Both the position numbers and the translations under genes were made by a program. Positions 33,901-46,206 of a DNA stretch of 64,000 nt are shown piece after piece. Below the pieces are notes generated by a model, which was not told the DNA's origin, ran no database searches, and saw only the letters and a list, made by a program, of their open reading frames with translations. The DNA lies in the NCBI GenBank assembly GCA_000827205.1, contig KN832556.1, positions 1,883,272 through 1,947,271 on the forward strand, given 5' to 3'. This DNA is from Plicaturopsis crispa FD-325 SS-3. Its lineage: Eukaryota > Basidiomycota > Agaricomycetes > Amylocorticiales > Amylocorticiaceae. Within the stretch, counting starts at the first letter, position 1. Every line of letters begins with the position of its first letter.

Positions 33901-35251
33901 GGTATATAGCGAATATGCGCCGGCGCTGTGAGCAACGGCGACGAGAGGGAAATGAGTAGCGGAGGACGATGGTGGAGAAGAGGAAGGGGGGAAGGGAAGA
34001 AAGTGACAGGGAGCGGTCGGCAAGGGGCCAACGTTGGCGTTCTCCCACGCGAGGCTGTGGGCGACGCCGAAGATCGTTCATCGCAGGCCACCGCGGCGGC
34101 GACCGTCTCCGATATAACCGCCAGCTCGAACACCTATTTGTCTTGTGTTTTTTCCACATCTTTTTCTCTTTCTTTGCCGTCTTTTCTCTATTATCGCTAT
34201 TACTGTAGTGCATCGCTCGACACTCGACAGTCTCGCAGTCGCAAAAACCGCAACTTGATTCGCAGCCTGGCGCCCACCGCTCCACACGCTAGGTCCTGTG
34301 TCTGCTGCTCCCCGTCGGAATGGGGGTTTTGTTTGTGCGGCCCTCGTGCCCAGCCCGTGGAATTACCCAACATGGGCCCTCGTCGTCGGCGGGTCTCGAC
34401 ACTGCGGTCACAGTCACTCGCCGTCGACCACGGTCACTGGGCGATAACGCCCCTTGCGCAGCCCGATAACGCAATCCAGGCGTCTCATTTCTTCTTCCAT
34501 GCCCTTTTGATCGACTCTACGCCCTCTCGCAGTCTCCCACATTCGTCCTGGGCGTTCGCTCGCCGGGTGGAGTGTGTGACTCGGCCCCCCATGGTCCTAT
34601 GTACTCGGCCGCTGTACGTGCATCCGACGACCGCCCGCATGCTGTAACTTGTTCCCCAAACGTCCATCACACGATGCATCAGATGATGATTTCCCATGTC
34701 GCTGCCACCGTCATGCGGCGCAGTCCCTCTTTCCCTGACATCGACGCCGGACACCGTTAGGCGCGGCAGCTAGCGGTATCTCTCGATTATGTAAGCAACG
34801 GCTCGGCGTCGTCCGCCCCAACGAACTCAACAGTCAAAATGTTATTCAATTTGCGTCGCATACAATATGTGCTGGCATGCTTCACTAGTACTCGAAACCA
34901 ACAAGAACATGCACAATGCATACGGCGCCTCTGATGAACTCGTGGATGTTTCAATGGCAAGCGACCCGGCTGCCTCCTCTTCTACACAATTATTTCCCAT
35001 ATACACTACCCATGACCATGACCCACTCATACGCCCATACCGCAGCAGAAGTTCTGCAATGCTCTTCACCTCCCATCTGCGCACCTGACAGCTATGCGCC
35101 CTACACCCTGAGTGCGAACCACGGGGATACTGTGGGTCCCATGCGTTGTTCGTATGGTGAAGCAAGATGAACTGAGTCTTCGGGAATGCGCGCGATGACT
35201 TCTCCAACTGCGAGGTGGAGTGCCCGTAGTCGCACGTAGCGACCACCCTAG
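33901..35251. other. Long intergenic region between CHD1 and membrane-protein gene
   Basis: About 1.35 kb without a supported gene. The CHD1-proximal part is its promoter; a pyrimidine-rich tract (33-nt order, 34130-34200) lies there. A 239-codon plus-strand open frame (33928-34647) crosses it but is low in complexity and lacks any motif. The CHD1-distal part should contain the 3' UTR of the minus-strand gene ending at 35252. Confidence 0.35.
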
Positions 35252-36316
35252 TTATACAGCATGAATACATGATGTGACCATCCAGATATCGATGTCTTGA
35301 ATAGCACCGGTTAGTTTAGACGGTTTCGGGGATACAGGACAGTGCTCACCATCGAACTTGGACATGCACTGGAGCTCTAACATTTCCCGAACTTGGTTTT
35401 CGCTGTCGACCGCCAACATCTACGGATATGGACTGTCGTCGCGAGGGCTCCGGAGGAGGATGTGACGGCACTCGTTCCGGCGAAGTTCTCGCATCCCTGG
35501 CACGATTGCTCGCTGAGAAGGTGCATTAGTTTCGCACGACGGTCTAGACGCAGTACACGCCTCACCTTCAATGACGCGTGCGTCCGCCTCGCGGTGGAAG
35601 CTCTGCATGAGGGCCGTGTACCGCTTCACCTGCCAGCTGAGCTGCGACGCGCGCGCCCTGTTCCCCTGCGACAGCGCCCACTTCTTCTCCTCCCTGTACC
35701 GGCGCCGCTCGGTGTCTGCGAGGGACGCGCGCATGCGCAGCGCGGCGACCTCGCGCTCGGCGGGCGTCATGGTGCCGTCGGGATCGAGCGTGTCGGTCGA
35801 GGACGTCATGGAGGGCGCGGTGGCAGTGGTGCTAGTCGAGTTGGTGGTGTCGGGGATGCGGCGGCGGCTGGAGCGGCTCTCGCCGTCGACGCTGCGGCGG
35901 AACTGCACGAGGCGCTCGCGTCGGTAGGCCGTGGCAGTGGAGGACTCGACGGCGGGGGGCGGGACATATCCGATGTGGAGCGCCTTGAAGACGCCGTCGT
36001 CGAGAAATTGGGAGAGGATGTCGGTGCAGCAGACGCCGAGCGCGGTGCCGATCAGCATGCTGGCACCCTTCATCGCGTCGTTGCTGACCATGTAGTCGAA
36101 GACCTGGTACGCGGCTGCGCCGACACCGACGACGATGGCGGCTTCAGAGTACTCCATGAAGCTATAGTAGAGCGCGATGCCCTGCCATAGTCCGACGAGG
36201 AGCGTATGGCCGATGCGGGGTACTGTGGGGTCGATATCCGGCGAGCGAAGAAACCATTCTGCGACGATGCGTGCGCCGAGACCAAGCAGAAGAGACGGGG
36301 CGGTAGACAGGTACAT
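35252..36316 (-). CDS. Multi-pass membrane protein with basic cytoplasmic tail
   Basis: The protein starts MYLSTAPSLLLGLGARIVAE. Hydrophobic spans follow: IGHTLLVGLWQGIALYYSFM, AAIVVGVGAAAYQVFDYMV and GASMLIGTALGVCCTDIL. After that come a Ser/Thr-rich linker and a charged helical part (TPAEREVAALRMRASLADTE..RYREEKKWALS). Then RARASQLSWQVKRYTALMQS + FHREADARVIE resembles the DUF1771 helical module. The end is uncertain. An exon after an intron near 35518-35567, and another after the TAG at 35420-35422 read as part of an intron acceptor, would give MLAVDSENQVREMLELQCMS, KFDDIDIWMVTSCIHAV and the stop 35252-35254. The alternative is termination in the second exon. I do not recognise the family; it looks like a conserved basidiomycete membrane protein. 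Confidence 0.65.
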
Positions 36317-36579
36317 GAAAAGGCGAGTTCAGAACGTTCAGAGGAGAGACATGGCGAATTACAAGTTGTGGTATTGTGCTAAGTATGTACAGAAATTTCA
36401 AAAATCGAAGTCCTCCGTCGCCACGTGTTGTCCTCTTTTGTCCCGAATTCTGGTTGTTCGACCACAAGGCAATAGTTGCCTTTCTCGCTCACGAATGTTT
36501 AGTTAAATACAGCGACTTAAGAGCGTACACAGCCTGTTTATCCTGCCACCGTCTGAGTCGGGCGGTATATCATGGTGAA

Positions 36580-38251
36580 TTATAAGGGGGCAGATGTCTG
36601 CGACGGTCCCGCATTGACAGGACTTGGGCCCGAGACGCCTTTCCCCGTCATTGAGCTTTCTGGTTCGATTTGGATGCGCCCTGGATGGTCCGTCACGTCT
36701 ATACCGTCCAACCCGTCCACCTCTACGACGAGTTCTCCGTCTGCACCGCCGTACCGCCACGGCACTCTACTGAGCTCCGTTTGGTTCAACACCCATTCGG
36801 GGTCCAGTGAGAGATTTGCCGCAAGGGACCGGAGGCCCAGCATTATGCGCGACATGCAGACGGATGTGAACGCCATCATGAACCTGTTTGCAGTGCAATG
36901 TGAGCCATATGTTCCAGGATTTTTGCAAGCGTACTTACATGGAGAACACAGCTGGACCATAGATCTGCATGCCACTATGCGGTCAGCTACGCAGTATAGC
37001 TAGGTAGAGAAGACTCACGGTGGGGATGTCCGTTCGCTTTGCACCGACCAAGGACAGGCATACTGAGACTTGAAGTGACACCAAGTTAGCAAGGCTACGG
37101 GAGCCATGATCCAGGGAAATGACGAGGAAACACCTACTGAGCACAACTAAATAAACCAAGCCGTTACTAGAAGTTGCGGGAAAGCGAACGTCAGATGTTT
37201 CTTCTGTTGGAGGCAGAAAGCTGTGTAACGCACTCTCGCAGAAGACGTTGCACCACAGGCGTCCGCTTCATCCCGCTGCCGCGGTAAAATGCCCGGTAGG
37301 CCGTGAACATATAGAGCGCGGTGTGCAATACAAGTACAGGGAGGAAGATGCGCCAGGAGTTTGGATTTGTTGCGAGCACGCAGCCCACGACGGGGACAGG
37401 AAGTGATATGGCGACAAGATTTCCATAAGAAACCCCGAGTTCACTCACACCTGCCCCGATACATGCGACGTAAATGACGCAGACGAGTATTTGGGCGAAT
37501 TTGGTTCGAGAGTATAGATACCAAATTCTTAGCACGACAACTGCTGGAAGAGGTACGGATGAGGACCAGTCCACTCAGTGTTCCGATTGAGCCTCACCTT
37601 GTCCTATCAATATCCCGGCGGTCTCCATAGTTGAAGCTGCGCGCATAGCTCTGCTGCAGCTGCCAATTGGGTAATGAATGTCAAACTCCCCGGCTTGCAT
37701 TGTAGCGGTATATTTACAGCTGCAGACGGACTCCGTCACCATGGGCATCGTGAAAGTCGGCTGAGATTCTACTCACTATGGTGGAACCGTTAGGCATATA
37801 GAAGACTATGCAATCGGGTTTAGATTTGAAAACTGAGGATGCAAGTGAATTGACTTGCCAACGGATCCTAGTCTACAGTGGCAGGTCAGTAATCAAACAA
37901 TGGTCTACGCGCCATTTAAACGATTTGAAGCACGTACATCATGGTGCACAGTGGGAAGTACCTGTTCTGCAGGTCCAGATAGGTCATTGCGCTTTCATAC
38001 ACTATGTGCTTTGCGTACACTCAAATATAAAATCCGTGATGCGCTCCACGAGCCGGACCAGAAGTACTCAACCTGTCGAGTCGGTCAGAATAGGGTATCA
38101 CACAGAGGTCAACGCGTGCCAAACCCACCTCTTGGTCCAACATGAGCAGCCAGTCATACACTTGGAGCGAGAGCCCCGCGAGAAAGACACATCGAGTGGT
38201 GAATAGCCCGTGCAGAGCACTTTCTAACGAAGAAATAGAGCCTTCAGACAT
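36580..38251 (-). CDS. DUF6533-type seven-helix membrane protein
   Basis: A multi-exon gene on the minus strand. The N-terminal exon (38251 downward) reads MSEGSISSLESALHGLFTTR, CVFLAGLSLQVYDWLLMLDQ, matching the DUF6533 opening helix with its 'YD.LLTLD.E' motif. Later exons give VVVLRIWYLYSRTKFAQILV, PNSWRIFLPVLVLHTALYMF and YRAFYRGSG, then NRFMMAFTSVCMSRIMLGLR + SLAANLS, the conserved final 'SRLML.IR' motif. A disordered cytoplasmic tail ends PSQTSAPL-stop (36580-36582). The family is large in agaricomycetes and of unknown function; the layout resembles fungal rhodopsin-like or receptor-like proteins. The exons between 37600 and 38020 are short and only approximately placed. Confidence 0.75.
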
Positions 38252-38833
38252 CTCGTCGCTATGAATTGTGGGGAGAATGCGGGGGATGAGCGCACCTCTA
38301 CTTATGTGCCACGGCCGTCCTATTGATACCCTCAGAAAAGCTGTGACGCCTCAGCGCTCATCAAGGCATCCTTCTCCTTTTCTGTCGGATCCACCCGAAA
38401 CGTGAGCTATGGAATCACCTACTACTATACTTGAGTACAGCGTTAAGATCGCGTCGCACTGCATCGATCGCTGATCTATCCCACTTATACTCTGCAGCAC
38501 ACTGTCTTGCGGAGAATGGCCTCACTGCATGAGTTGCACTGAAGTCCGAGCCTGCCGAAGGTCTACCCAATGGAGTAGAGCGGCAAGTGGTAGGCAATAG
38601 ATTCACAAGAGGTTGTTCCCAAACGCTTCGAAGATCAAAGGAGAGACGCGCGCTGCAAGAACCCGCGCCCAGCACACGACATGAGCGGCTCGAGTATCGG
38701 GGGAAGTTCACAGAAGCTTGCAGTGGTCATAGGCTTTCGTCAATGGAGTATTTGATACGATAGCAAGCGAGAGAAGAACAGACCAGACAAAGTTAGCGTG
38801 CAAAAGATACAGCTGTATGAGGATGCCCCTTCC
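38252..38833. other. Intergenic, no gene seen
   Basis: This lies between the start of the DUF6533 gene and the stop of the alpha-galactosidase gene, both on the minus strand. It carries the promoter of the former and the 3' UTR of the latter. A 98-codon frame at 38415-38711 has no motif. Confidence 0.35.
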
Positions 38834-41094
38834 CTACGCTGGTGTGATCAAATAAGCGACCGTATCGTGCGCGGCAACGCTGACCGCGTAGCTGCTCGAG
38901 CCAGCAAACGTCCCCGCGACATCCGTCCCCGTCCACATATCGTGCAGTTTGTACGACCCACTGCTGTTCAACCCGGGAACACTTGCGAAATCGAAAGTTT
39001 TGGTCGCGTTGCTCGCAGAGATATTGATGATGAACACGTGTACGCCCTTAGAAGACGCGCCGGCATAGTACTCGGGAGGCGATGTGGTGGGCATTGACGA
39101 TGTGGCGTTAAACGGAACCGCTGACGCTCCGACAGTCGTGTCCTGGTGGAACGCGAGGAGCTCAGGGTTCGAAATGATCGCAACTTGGTCTGTACTGAGT
39201 AGGCTAAGCTGTGGGCCCACCAAACGGTCTGGTAAGCGAGGCGCCGCTGTAATAACAGTACCATAGAACGTACGTCGGTCCCTAGAAGAATAGGGCTCTT
39301 CATGAACACCCACGCCGCGAAATGCGTGCGCTCCTCCTCCGCCGTGAAGTTGCCATTGCCGATTTCCATCATATCCATGTCATTGTGAGCGTAGAAGTCG
39401 ACGTACGACAGATATTGCGCGTTCGTGGTAAGGATGGACGTGATGTACGACCAGGAGGCACTGCTGTCTCCGGACATTCTCCATGAATGACCCTGGAATT
39501 GATTAGAGTTGCATGCGAGCCCATCTGTAACGCATTCATATACGCACTACTCTTGCGCCCCACGTCCATACATTTGCAGTTCCTAGATCACACGCATGCG
39601 TCAGAAAATTTCTTCGCACCGTAAGTAACATTCCGTGGAAATCGTACCCCATATGCAAAGATCAAATTGGATGGGTCGCGTTTGAGGTTGTGCCGCGAGA
39701 GCACCGCTGTATGAACGGTCAATCAATCGCCGCACAGGGATTAAAACATAAGGACGTACGCCATTTGACGATAGCGGATGGCCGAATTCGAGTTACTGAA
39801 GTAGCGAATCCGTTCCATCAACGTGCAAGTGTTCCATCTGCGGAGCACTTACTACCAATCTCCATCTGGAGGAGTCTGCACAGATACGCATTCAGTGACA
39901 GGAAAAAATAATAGTGGAAGGCAAGCCTACACTGCTATCCGACCAGTTTCCAGGGACAGCACAATTGTCTGCATACCATGACCGCCGTGAATGGGCGTTG
40001 ATTGCGAGGTTGACACGCAGCTCACCGTATTTCAAATCTGAAGAGCAAATGGTGAGCGAAACCGACGATACCCAAGGAAAAGATACTGACAGTCGAGACC
40101 CCAGCTACTGAAGGTTGAAGCATCGATGCTTTCGTATCCCAAGGAACCAGGGAACCCTGCACAAGTCGTACTTCCCGCATCTCTAGAATATTGAGATTAA
40201 GTATGGCAAAGTCCATATGTTGGCAGCATGTTAACAAACCCATAAATTCCTAGCTTGAGCCCTAACGCATGCACTTGGTCCGCGACCGCACTGATTCCGT
40301 TGGGGAACTTGGCGGGGTCTGGTACAATCTGCTGTGTAGACGAATTGCGGGACATCAGGGCCCAACAGTCCTGTAGAGGGATAACATGAGATGAGGTCCG
40401 CGAATAGACATTCCTTGATATGCGCACATCTATATTGACATATTCGTAACCAGCGTCCTTGAGGCCGAGAGAGACGATCGAATTGGCTGCTGCCAGAACT
40501 TTGGCCTCACTGATTGCTGTAAAAGATGACTGAACATCAGATATGTATGGTTTCGAGGAGCATGTAGTAGTCTCACCACAGCCGTAAGCGTTCCAGCCAT
40601 TCCAACTAATTATCCAGGGTTAGTTCAGCAGTCACGGTCTGGCACTGGGAAACGAGATACTCGCCCCAGTGCAGGCGTTTTGCCAGTGGCTAAGCTTGGG
40701 CCAGCAGTAGGTGCAGAACCAGCAAGGCCCGTAAGAGACGTGGTAGAGGTTGTGGTCGCGGAGCTAGCACTAGGTGCAGAGGTTGCACTGGGTGCACTCG
40801 GCAATGATGTCGCGCTAGGGAGACACTGCGAATAGTACTCGTTGCTCTGCACACAAGTCCAACTGCGACACATTTAATATCAGAAAGTTTGTCGTAGAAG
40901 AGGCTAAATCAATCGAATTACCCTGCGACACAGGTTGTGGCACCAGACCATCCCGTTCCACCACATTGCGCGTCTGTTCGTCGGGAGTAAGTCTTCAATG
41001 ATGGTGTAGCTGAGGAGTTTGGCTAAAACGTACACTCCCCGGCCTGGGCGTAGACGGTTGAGAATAGCAACACTAAGGTATACGCGGTCAGCAT
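38834..41094 (-). CDS. Secreted CBM1-GH27 alpha-galactosidase
   Basis: Starts [19 protein letters not shown] (signal peptide), followed by a fungal cellulose-binding module CBM1: [17 protein letters not shown] + [15 protein letters not shown], with the conserved cysteines and aromatic face. A Ser/Thr/Pro/Ala linker ([20 protein letters not shown]) leads to a GH27 catalytic domain: WNGWNAYGC-type start, [35 protein letters not shown], and the nucleophile segment [13 protein letters not shown], where the Asp codon is split by an intron (about 39970-40030). [28 protein letters not shown] (acid/base region) and [17 protein letters not shown] follow, then a beta-sandwich C-terminus ending [13 protein letters not shown]. 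It removes alpha-1,6-galactose from galactomannan or raffinose-type sugars; the CBM1 targets it to plant cell wall cellulose. Many small exons; outer limits firm. Confidence 0.9.
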
Positions 41095-41587
41095 CGTCGC
41101 AAAAGCGAGAAAAAACGCACGGTCCAGTGGTCAGGATGCATTCCGACGCTATATAAATTCTGAAGGCCTGACGAGAGAACATATGCATACGGTACAGTGC
41201 TCTCCATCCCCGTACGGCGGACCGGCATATGATTGCTCTGCCGTCGCCTGTGACCACAGATGAGGACCGATATAATTCCTGTACATTCAGAATGCATTCC
41301 AAGAGGGGAAAATATCGGACATTCCACGCGGAGACGAGGTCATCCGAGCGATGTGCGACGCAGGTGATGCACTTTGCCTGGTGGACACTGAACAACGGGT
41401 TCGAGCTTACAGGCGACAGAAGTACAGCACGAGTTGGCAAAACAGGATGCCACGGCAAGATTTGAAGCGTATGATAACTCAAACATTGGGTGTGTATGCC
41501 AAGGAAGATAGTAGTACAAGAGCAAGCTAGAGCAGAAGTGGTGACCTCAGCGAGCGCTTGCTCCAGTCAAAAATGTTACAAAACGAA
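41095..41587. other. Alpha-galactosidase promoter and tRNA 3' flank
   Basis: These 493 bases hold the promoter of the minus-strand alpha-galactosidase gene, with its TATA-like box, and the terminator of the tRNA. Minus-strand open frames here are not supported by motifs. Confidence 0.35.
41150..41157 (-). promoter_or_regulatory. TATA-like box of the alpha-galactosidase gene
   Basis: TATATAAA (plus-strand reading; TTTATATA on the gene's strand) lies 56 bases upstream of the ATG at 41094, the usual distance for a fungal TATA element of an inducible secreted enzyme. Confidence 0.4.
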
Positions 41588-41668
41588 TTCCCTCTAGCCG
41601 ATTTGAACGACTGACCTCGTCATTTCGAATTTACTAGTGACGCGCTCTACCAACTGAGCTAAGAGGGA
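41588..41668 (-). tRNA. tRNA-Thr (AGT) with 8-nt intron
   Basis: Read on the minus strand, the cloverleaf is complete: acceptor TCCCTCT/AGAGGGA with discriminator A; D-arm GCTC-AGTTGGTA-GAGC; anticodon stem CGTCA/TGACG; variable loop AGGTC; T-arm AGTCG-TTCAAAT-CGGCT. The anticodon loop CTAGTAA gives anticodon AGT (41633-41635; I34 after editing), followed by an 8-nt intron after position 37. Total length 81 = 73 + 8. T4 (41583-41580) and T5 (41573-41569) on the minus strand just downstream are RNA polymerase III terminators. Confidence 0.95.
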
Positions 41669-42452
41669 CGTTTTCGGTTATCGACATTAAATCATGACGA
41701 TTACAAGAGTCTTGAAAAGAACAAGTAGAAAGGCGGGCCAACGAGCGTGAAGTGAAGCCTTCGAAGGTACAAATTAAACCAAGTTCCAACTCAAGTCAAG
41801 GTTCAAATCGCGTCGCCGTCCTTCTACTTTCCTCTGGCAGGGCTCAGGCGTTCAACGTCCAGCAAGCATCTTGCGCAGAATGAGTGGAAACGGGAAACGA
41901 GAGCAAACGACGAGAAAGAAAGGCAAGCCGCCGCCCTTGTGGTCCGCGGCTCCGAATCTGCCTCCGTCTCTCCTATGTTTGACAGAGACGAAATTGACGC
42001 AGGCGGTATGTACGATTCAATTCTCCTCGAGCGGTTCACTTACGCGGAATACATATGGCCAGCACATGAACATCCTAGTCTGCGAGAAAGAGTTTTTGGC
42101 AGTGGTCGGCACGGAAGGACTACCGTGACCGTGACAAGTGTACCCCGGGCCTACCTCTGAAAGACGCGCGCACGAATGGCATCTATGGGCTGCTTTTTTC
42201 CTGATATGACAGCGCAAGCTCCTCAGACTGGTTAGGAGCATGTATGGTCTCCCTCTGGTCAGACTTTCAATGCAACTGATTACTGTTCTTGACTCGTTTA
42301 GATTCAGGCTAAAAAAGATGCCTGACCTCAGCGCACGTACCGGGGGTCAGCCGCACGAAAGGTCTCGGATGTGCTGAGGATGCAGAGTATCTTCACTGTT
42401 CACTCCAGTTGACAGTCTTGCTTTTCACTGACAACATCCCACTCTCCTCGTC
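41669..42452. other. Intergenic; possible short coding remnant
   Basis: Between about 41845 and 42005 a plus-strand frame reads like a charged helix (KHLAQNEWKRETRANDEKER, then QAAALVV), but no start, splice pattern or continuation supports a gene. The rest holds the leader and promoter of the PH-domain gene. A C/T-rich stretch directly precedes the ATG at 42453. Confidence 0.35.
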
Positions 42453-45400
42453 ATGGCAGGCTTTGGTGATTCCGACGACTATTCCATCTACTCCCAGCCT
42501 ATGACCAGGGACAGTTCTAGAGCCGACTCTGACCCTCTACCAACTCCCGTGGATGAAACGCCCAGTGGAAGACCTGTTAAAGCAGGATTGCAGGGACCAC
42601 GGGGCATGAACACGAGACAGAACAGCGCGAACACTCGTTCATCCACCCCAGGTTTTAGCCGGCAATATAGCACGCCGCTGGAGATGGTCAGGGAATCGAG
42701 CCATTACACCTCTGAGGACACCCAAGTGCGCAATCTAGCCGGCACAAAAGACGTCACGATCAACACCCTTCAGCACCACCGGTCCACCAAGCTGCTCATC
42801 AGCCGCTACGAATCCATGACACCCGTTGCTCCGACCATAACTCATGTATCGTCCCGCGTGCCGAAACGCAGCGACCAACTTCCTCCGCCCACCTCTTTGA
42901 AGAAGGGCAAGGGCAATTCCCCGATCCGTCGTTCGCTTCGCAATTTTCTTTCGGTATTCAAGAAGGGAAAGCACGCGACCAAATACGACGATCCTGGCGC
43001 CCTGTCAACTCCATATATCCCCGAAACCTCCAGTTTTAGCTCTGCGAACGCGAATCATGCGTCCACATTATACAACATGTTCGTGCCCGATTTCAGTACG
43101 TCGCTGACAAGAATCAATCTGGATGCACCAGAGAGCGCCCCTCCTAGCTCGGCTTCTCTGCGATCTGGACCTTTGCTTTATTTATCACAACCCGACGAAT
43201 CATCGCCCATGCTTCCGGTGTGGACAACCTGCACCGTCTCACTGCAAAGCGACCGCGTTATCATCACTTGGCTGTCTAATCAAGGAAACCCATCTACGCA
43301 CACCATCTCCCTCTCCGCATGTGTCGATGTGCGCTCAATGACGCTGGGCGAGATGGGGTCTAATGAGAGGGATCTATTGCCTGAACAAGGCGAAGGCGCC
43401 CAGCTAAAGGTGTTCGAACTTCAGTTCGAAGCAAAGCCGAGAGAGAAATTCGCAGCGACGAGTGTGCAAGAACGCGCAGGATGGGTTGGCGCTATCTGGT
43501 AAATTACTATCAGCGTTCTGTAGCATCCCACTGACAATTTTCGCTCGTAGGGATGCGATTTTGCAATCGCAGGAGAAGAAAGGAGCCCACGCTCCTGAGG
43601 TTCGCCCCGCGGTCATTAATCTCTCGTCCCCCGTTGCATCTGAGTCCGAGTGCTCTGCACGGTCGATTCTGAGCGCGCTTGGGACGCCGTCTACCTTGAC
43701 CACGCCTTCGCGCCCCCGCGATGAACGCTCCTTACCACCCACGCCCCATCCCTTCACCCCTTCCACAAACGTACGCACTTACAAACGCATATCTCTGCAT
43801 GATTCTCCCCGCCAGCCCGCTCAGCCCATCGCCACCCCCTTGAGTCTGACCTCCCCCCGTGACTCGTTCTCGGGAGGCCTCTCGCCTTCTCCGTCCGCGC
43901 GGCGCTCGAAGAGCCCATCGATAATGAACCTCGGCAGCCGTTCTGTGGTGACCCAGCGTCTCGCGCAGATGGAGCGGACGTATTCGAATACGTCTACGCC
44001 GGAGACGACCGTGCCTTGGATTGCGCGCCGGAATACTCAGAAGACGCTTCCTGAGGAGCCGCTGTCTTCGCCGGCGTCCCAAGTGTCGAGGACGGCTTTT
44101 CAGGAGCCTAGTCATCTGGAGCGCAAAGGGAGCATTGTCCAGAGCGAGGGTTGGCGGTCTGTCTATAATGGCGAGGACTCGACGCCGTCGAAGCCCTCGG
44201 CCTCACGGATGTCTGATCAACAACCACTCGCGTCTCCTTACTCTCCTGGAGCGTCTGCTACGGGGAGCCACTTGACTGACGTCTCCGTTCATCGTGTCAA
44301 GTCGGTAAAGAACCATTTCAAGAGCGTGCCCATCGAAGTGACTATCCAAAACCCCGTTGAAGACCATTCTGCCTGCGTGGGGAATAACGTATTCGGTGCC
44401 CTTGAAGTTATCGGCGAAGGGATCGACGGCGTCCAAGCTCAAAACCAGGACGCGGGGAAGGAACTGAAAGGCATACGCGAGAAACTGGAGGACATCGGGC
44501 AAGGGCTCGGGCGCACTGCAAAGGCGGATTCTGATATCGTTCAGACGTTGCATGGCATGCGCGCGCAGCTGAACGCAGGTCTGCCCGCCATCCTCAAACA
44601 GCTCGAGGGCGTTCAGGTCGAGGTTCGAAAGGGCGCTGTCGCTCGTGCGGTACCCACAAGGATGAACAACATAAAGCCGGCTTCGTTCGATGGATTGCCG
44701 AATACTCCTGACCTGGACAACACGGGCTCTATCTCCCATCTCGCTGAGATCCACACCAAGTTGGACGGGCTCATGCACCTCAGCAAGGGCGGGCGATCTC
44801 CTATGGCAGGTAAAGAGCAGATAGCGCCCGCAGCAGGTGCCGAAGAGCTAGTCAAAGAGGTATTGTTTTGGATCCGTACCTCGACCCTTCCAAATTTAAC
44901 TAGTCATATCTCTAGCTTCGATCTGTGCTTGCACTACTCAGGAAGGACGAAGGCCTGCGGGAATCTCAAGCTGAGCAACAAGCCGATAGTGTTCGGTACC
45001 TCAACGAACTCAACTCGGTACATCCTCCCGTTTCTTTGGCATTACTTTCGCTTACTGTCCTTTTTTTCACTAGTGGCTTGAAGCGTTTGTAAACAACGGC
45101 ACCTCTCAGATACAGGCGGTGGCGTCCGGGGTCGAGCGCCTCCGCGAGGAGCTTGGCTGCGGCAGCGAGATGCGAAACATCCCAGGACACCGGTACACGG
45201 ACCAGTCAGACGGACTCTTAGCGAATATACGCCAGCTGTTGGCCCAGAACAGGGATCGAGAACAAGACGCTCAGGGCCTGAGGGTCGCCGTCGACGGTCT
45301 AGTCGGTGTGGTTCAGGAAGACCTGCGCCAGAAAGGTGCCGCGCAATTGAGTAGGTCGTGCTGTCTTCTTCTGACTTGGCTATGCTAACTGTAAACTCAT

Positions 45401-45975
45401 AGCGACGGATGCCGTGGCTGACTTGATTGAGAAACAACGTCAAGACCAACAGCATATGCTCAGAGATCTCGCGATAGGTTCGTAGTCTCACCGTTGAGTC
45501 CTATAACTGGGGCTGATCATGTTGCAGAATTATCGAACGATATACGGGGAGAAAGGCTTCATTTCGTAGACGCCATGAAGGAGGCAACGGAGATAAATGT
45601 TCAAGGTAAGCCATTGGAACATTCTCGGATGTTTCTCATACTGAAAGACTATCGTTGCAGCGCATGTCGAGCAGTTCAAGAAGGAGCTTACTCGCGAGGT
45701 CATGGCTATGACGCAGGAAGTTGGACGCTTGCACCGCGAAAGGCAAGGCATGGAACAGCAGATCGCGGATCTGTTTGCATTCTACTCGAAGCAAAAACAA
45801 GCTGGAGCTGTGAGCGTCTTATAAACGTATTTTGTGGACGTCGAGCTGACTGCCTTGATAACAGCCTATTCCTCAGCGAGGTCACTCACAACCTGGGGCA
45901 CCATCGGCTGCACCGTTACATTCTCGTTCCGCTTCATCTCGACGGCCGCTTCCTAGTCCAAGTCGCGGTCGATGA
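42453..45975 (+). CDS. PH-domain and coiled-coil protein
   Basis: The first exon (42453 to about 43500) encodes a Ser/Thr/Pro-rich N-terminus, a basic patch (PIRRSLRNFLSVFKKGKH), and a pleckstrin-homology-like domain: LPVWTTCTVSLQSDRVIITW, the 'SLSACVDVRSMTLGE' strand, LKVFELQFEAKPREKFAATS and VQERAGWVGAIWDAIL, with the invariant Trp in the final helix and an intron between W and D. A long disordered region with many SP/TP motifs follows, then helical, coiled-coil-prone segments (GVQAQNQDAGKELKGIREKL, QEVGRLHREKQGMEQQIADL). The last exon ends RRPLPSPSRGR with TGA 45973-45975. It probably associates with membrane phosphoinositides and acts as a cortical scaffold, by analogy only. No enzyme motif is present. 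Small exons between 44870 and 45840 are approximate. Confidence 0.82.
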
Positions 45976-46206
45976 TATCTGCGTATTTCTCTCGATTCGC
46001 TTCATACTTAAGGGCAGTATTATGGATGGCCAGTATCATCGTGTAGGCAATATATATACAGGCGAGGACCGGGGCGGCAAGTTATCATTGGTGAGGAGAC
46101 AGAGAGGTCCCCCACATATGCGGTGGAATTTTTAAGATGTAGTAATTGAGAAATAATATACAACCAAGATGCGTCGGGACGAGAGGAGATGGGTATTGAG
46201 CCTTGG

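Noticed and set aside
33928-34647. 239-codon plus-strand open frame upstream of CHD1
   Set aside because: Low-complexity, Arg/Ser-rich reading of a promoter region with no domain, no splice signals and poor start context.
41845-42010. Charged helical frame before the PH-domain gene
   Set aside because: No start, no intron pattern and no continuation could be found; kept only as a possible remnant in the intergenic note.
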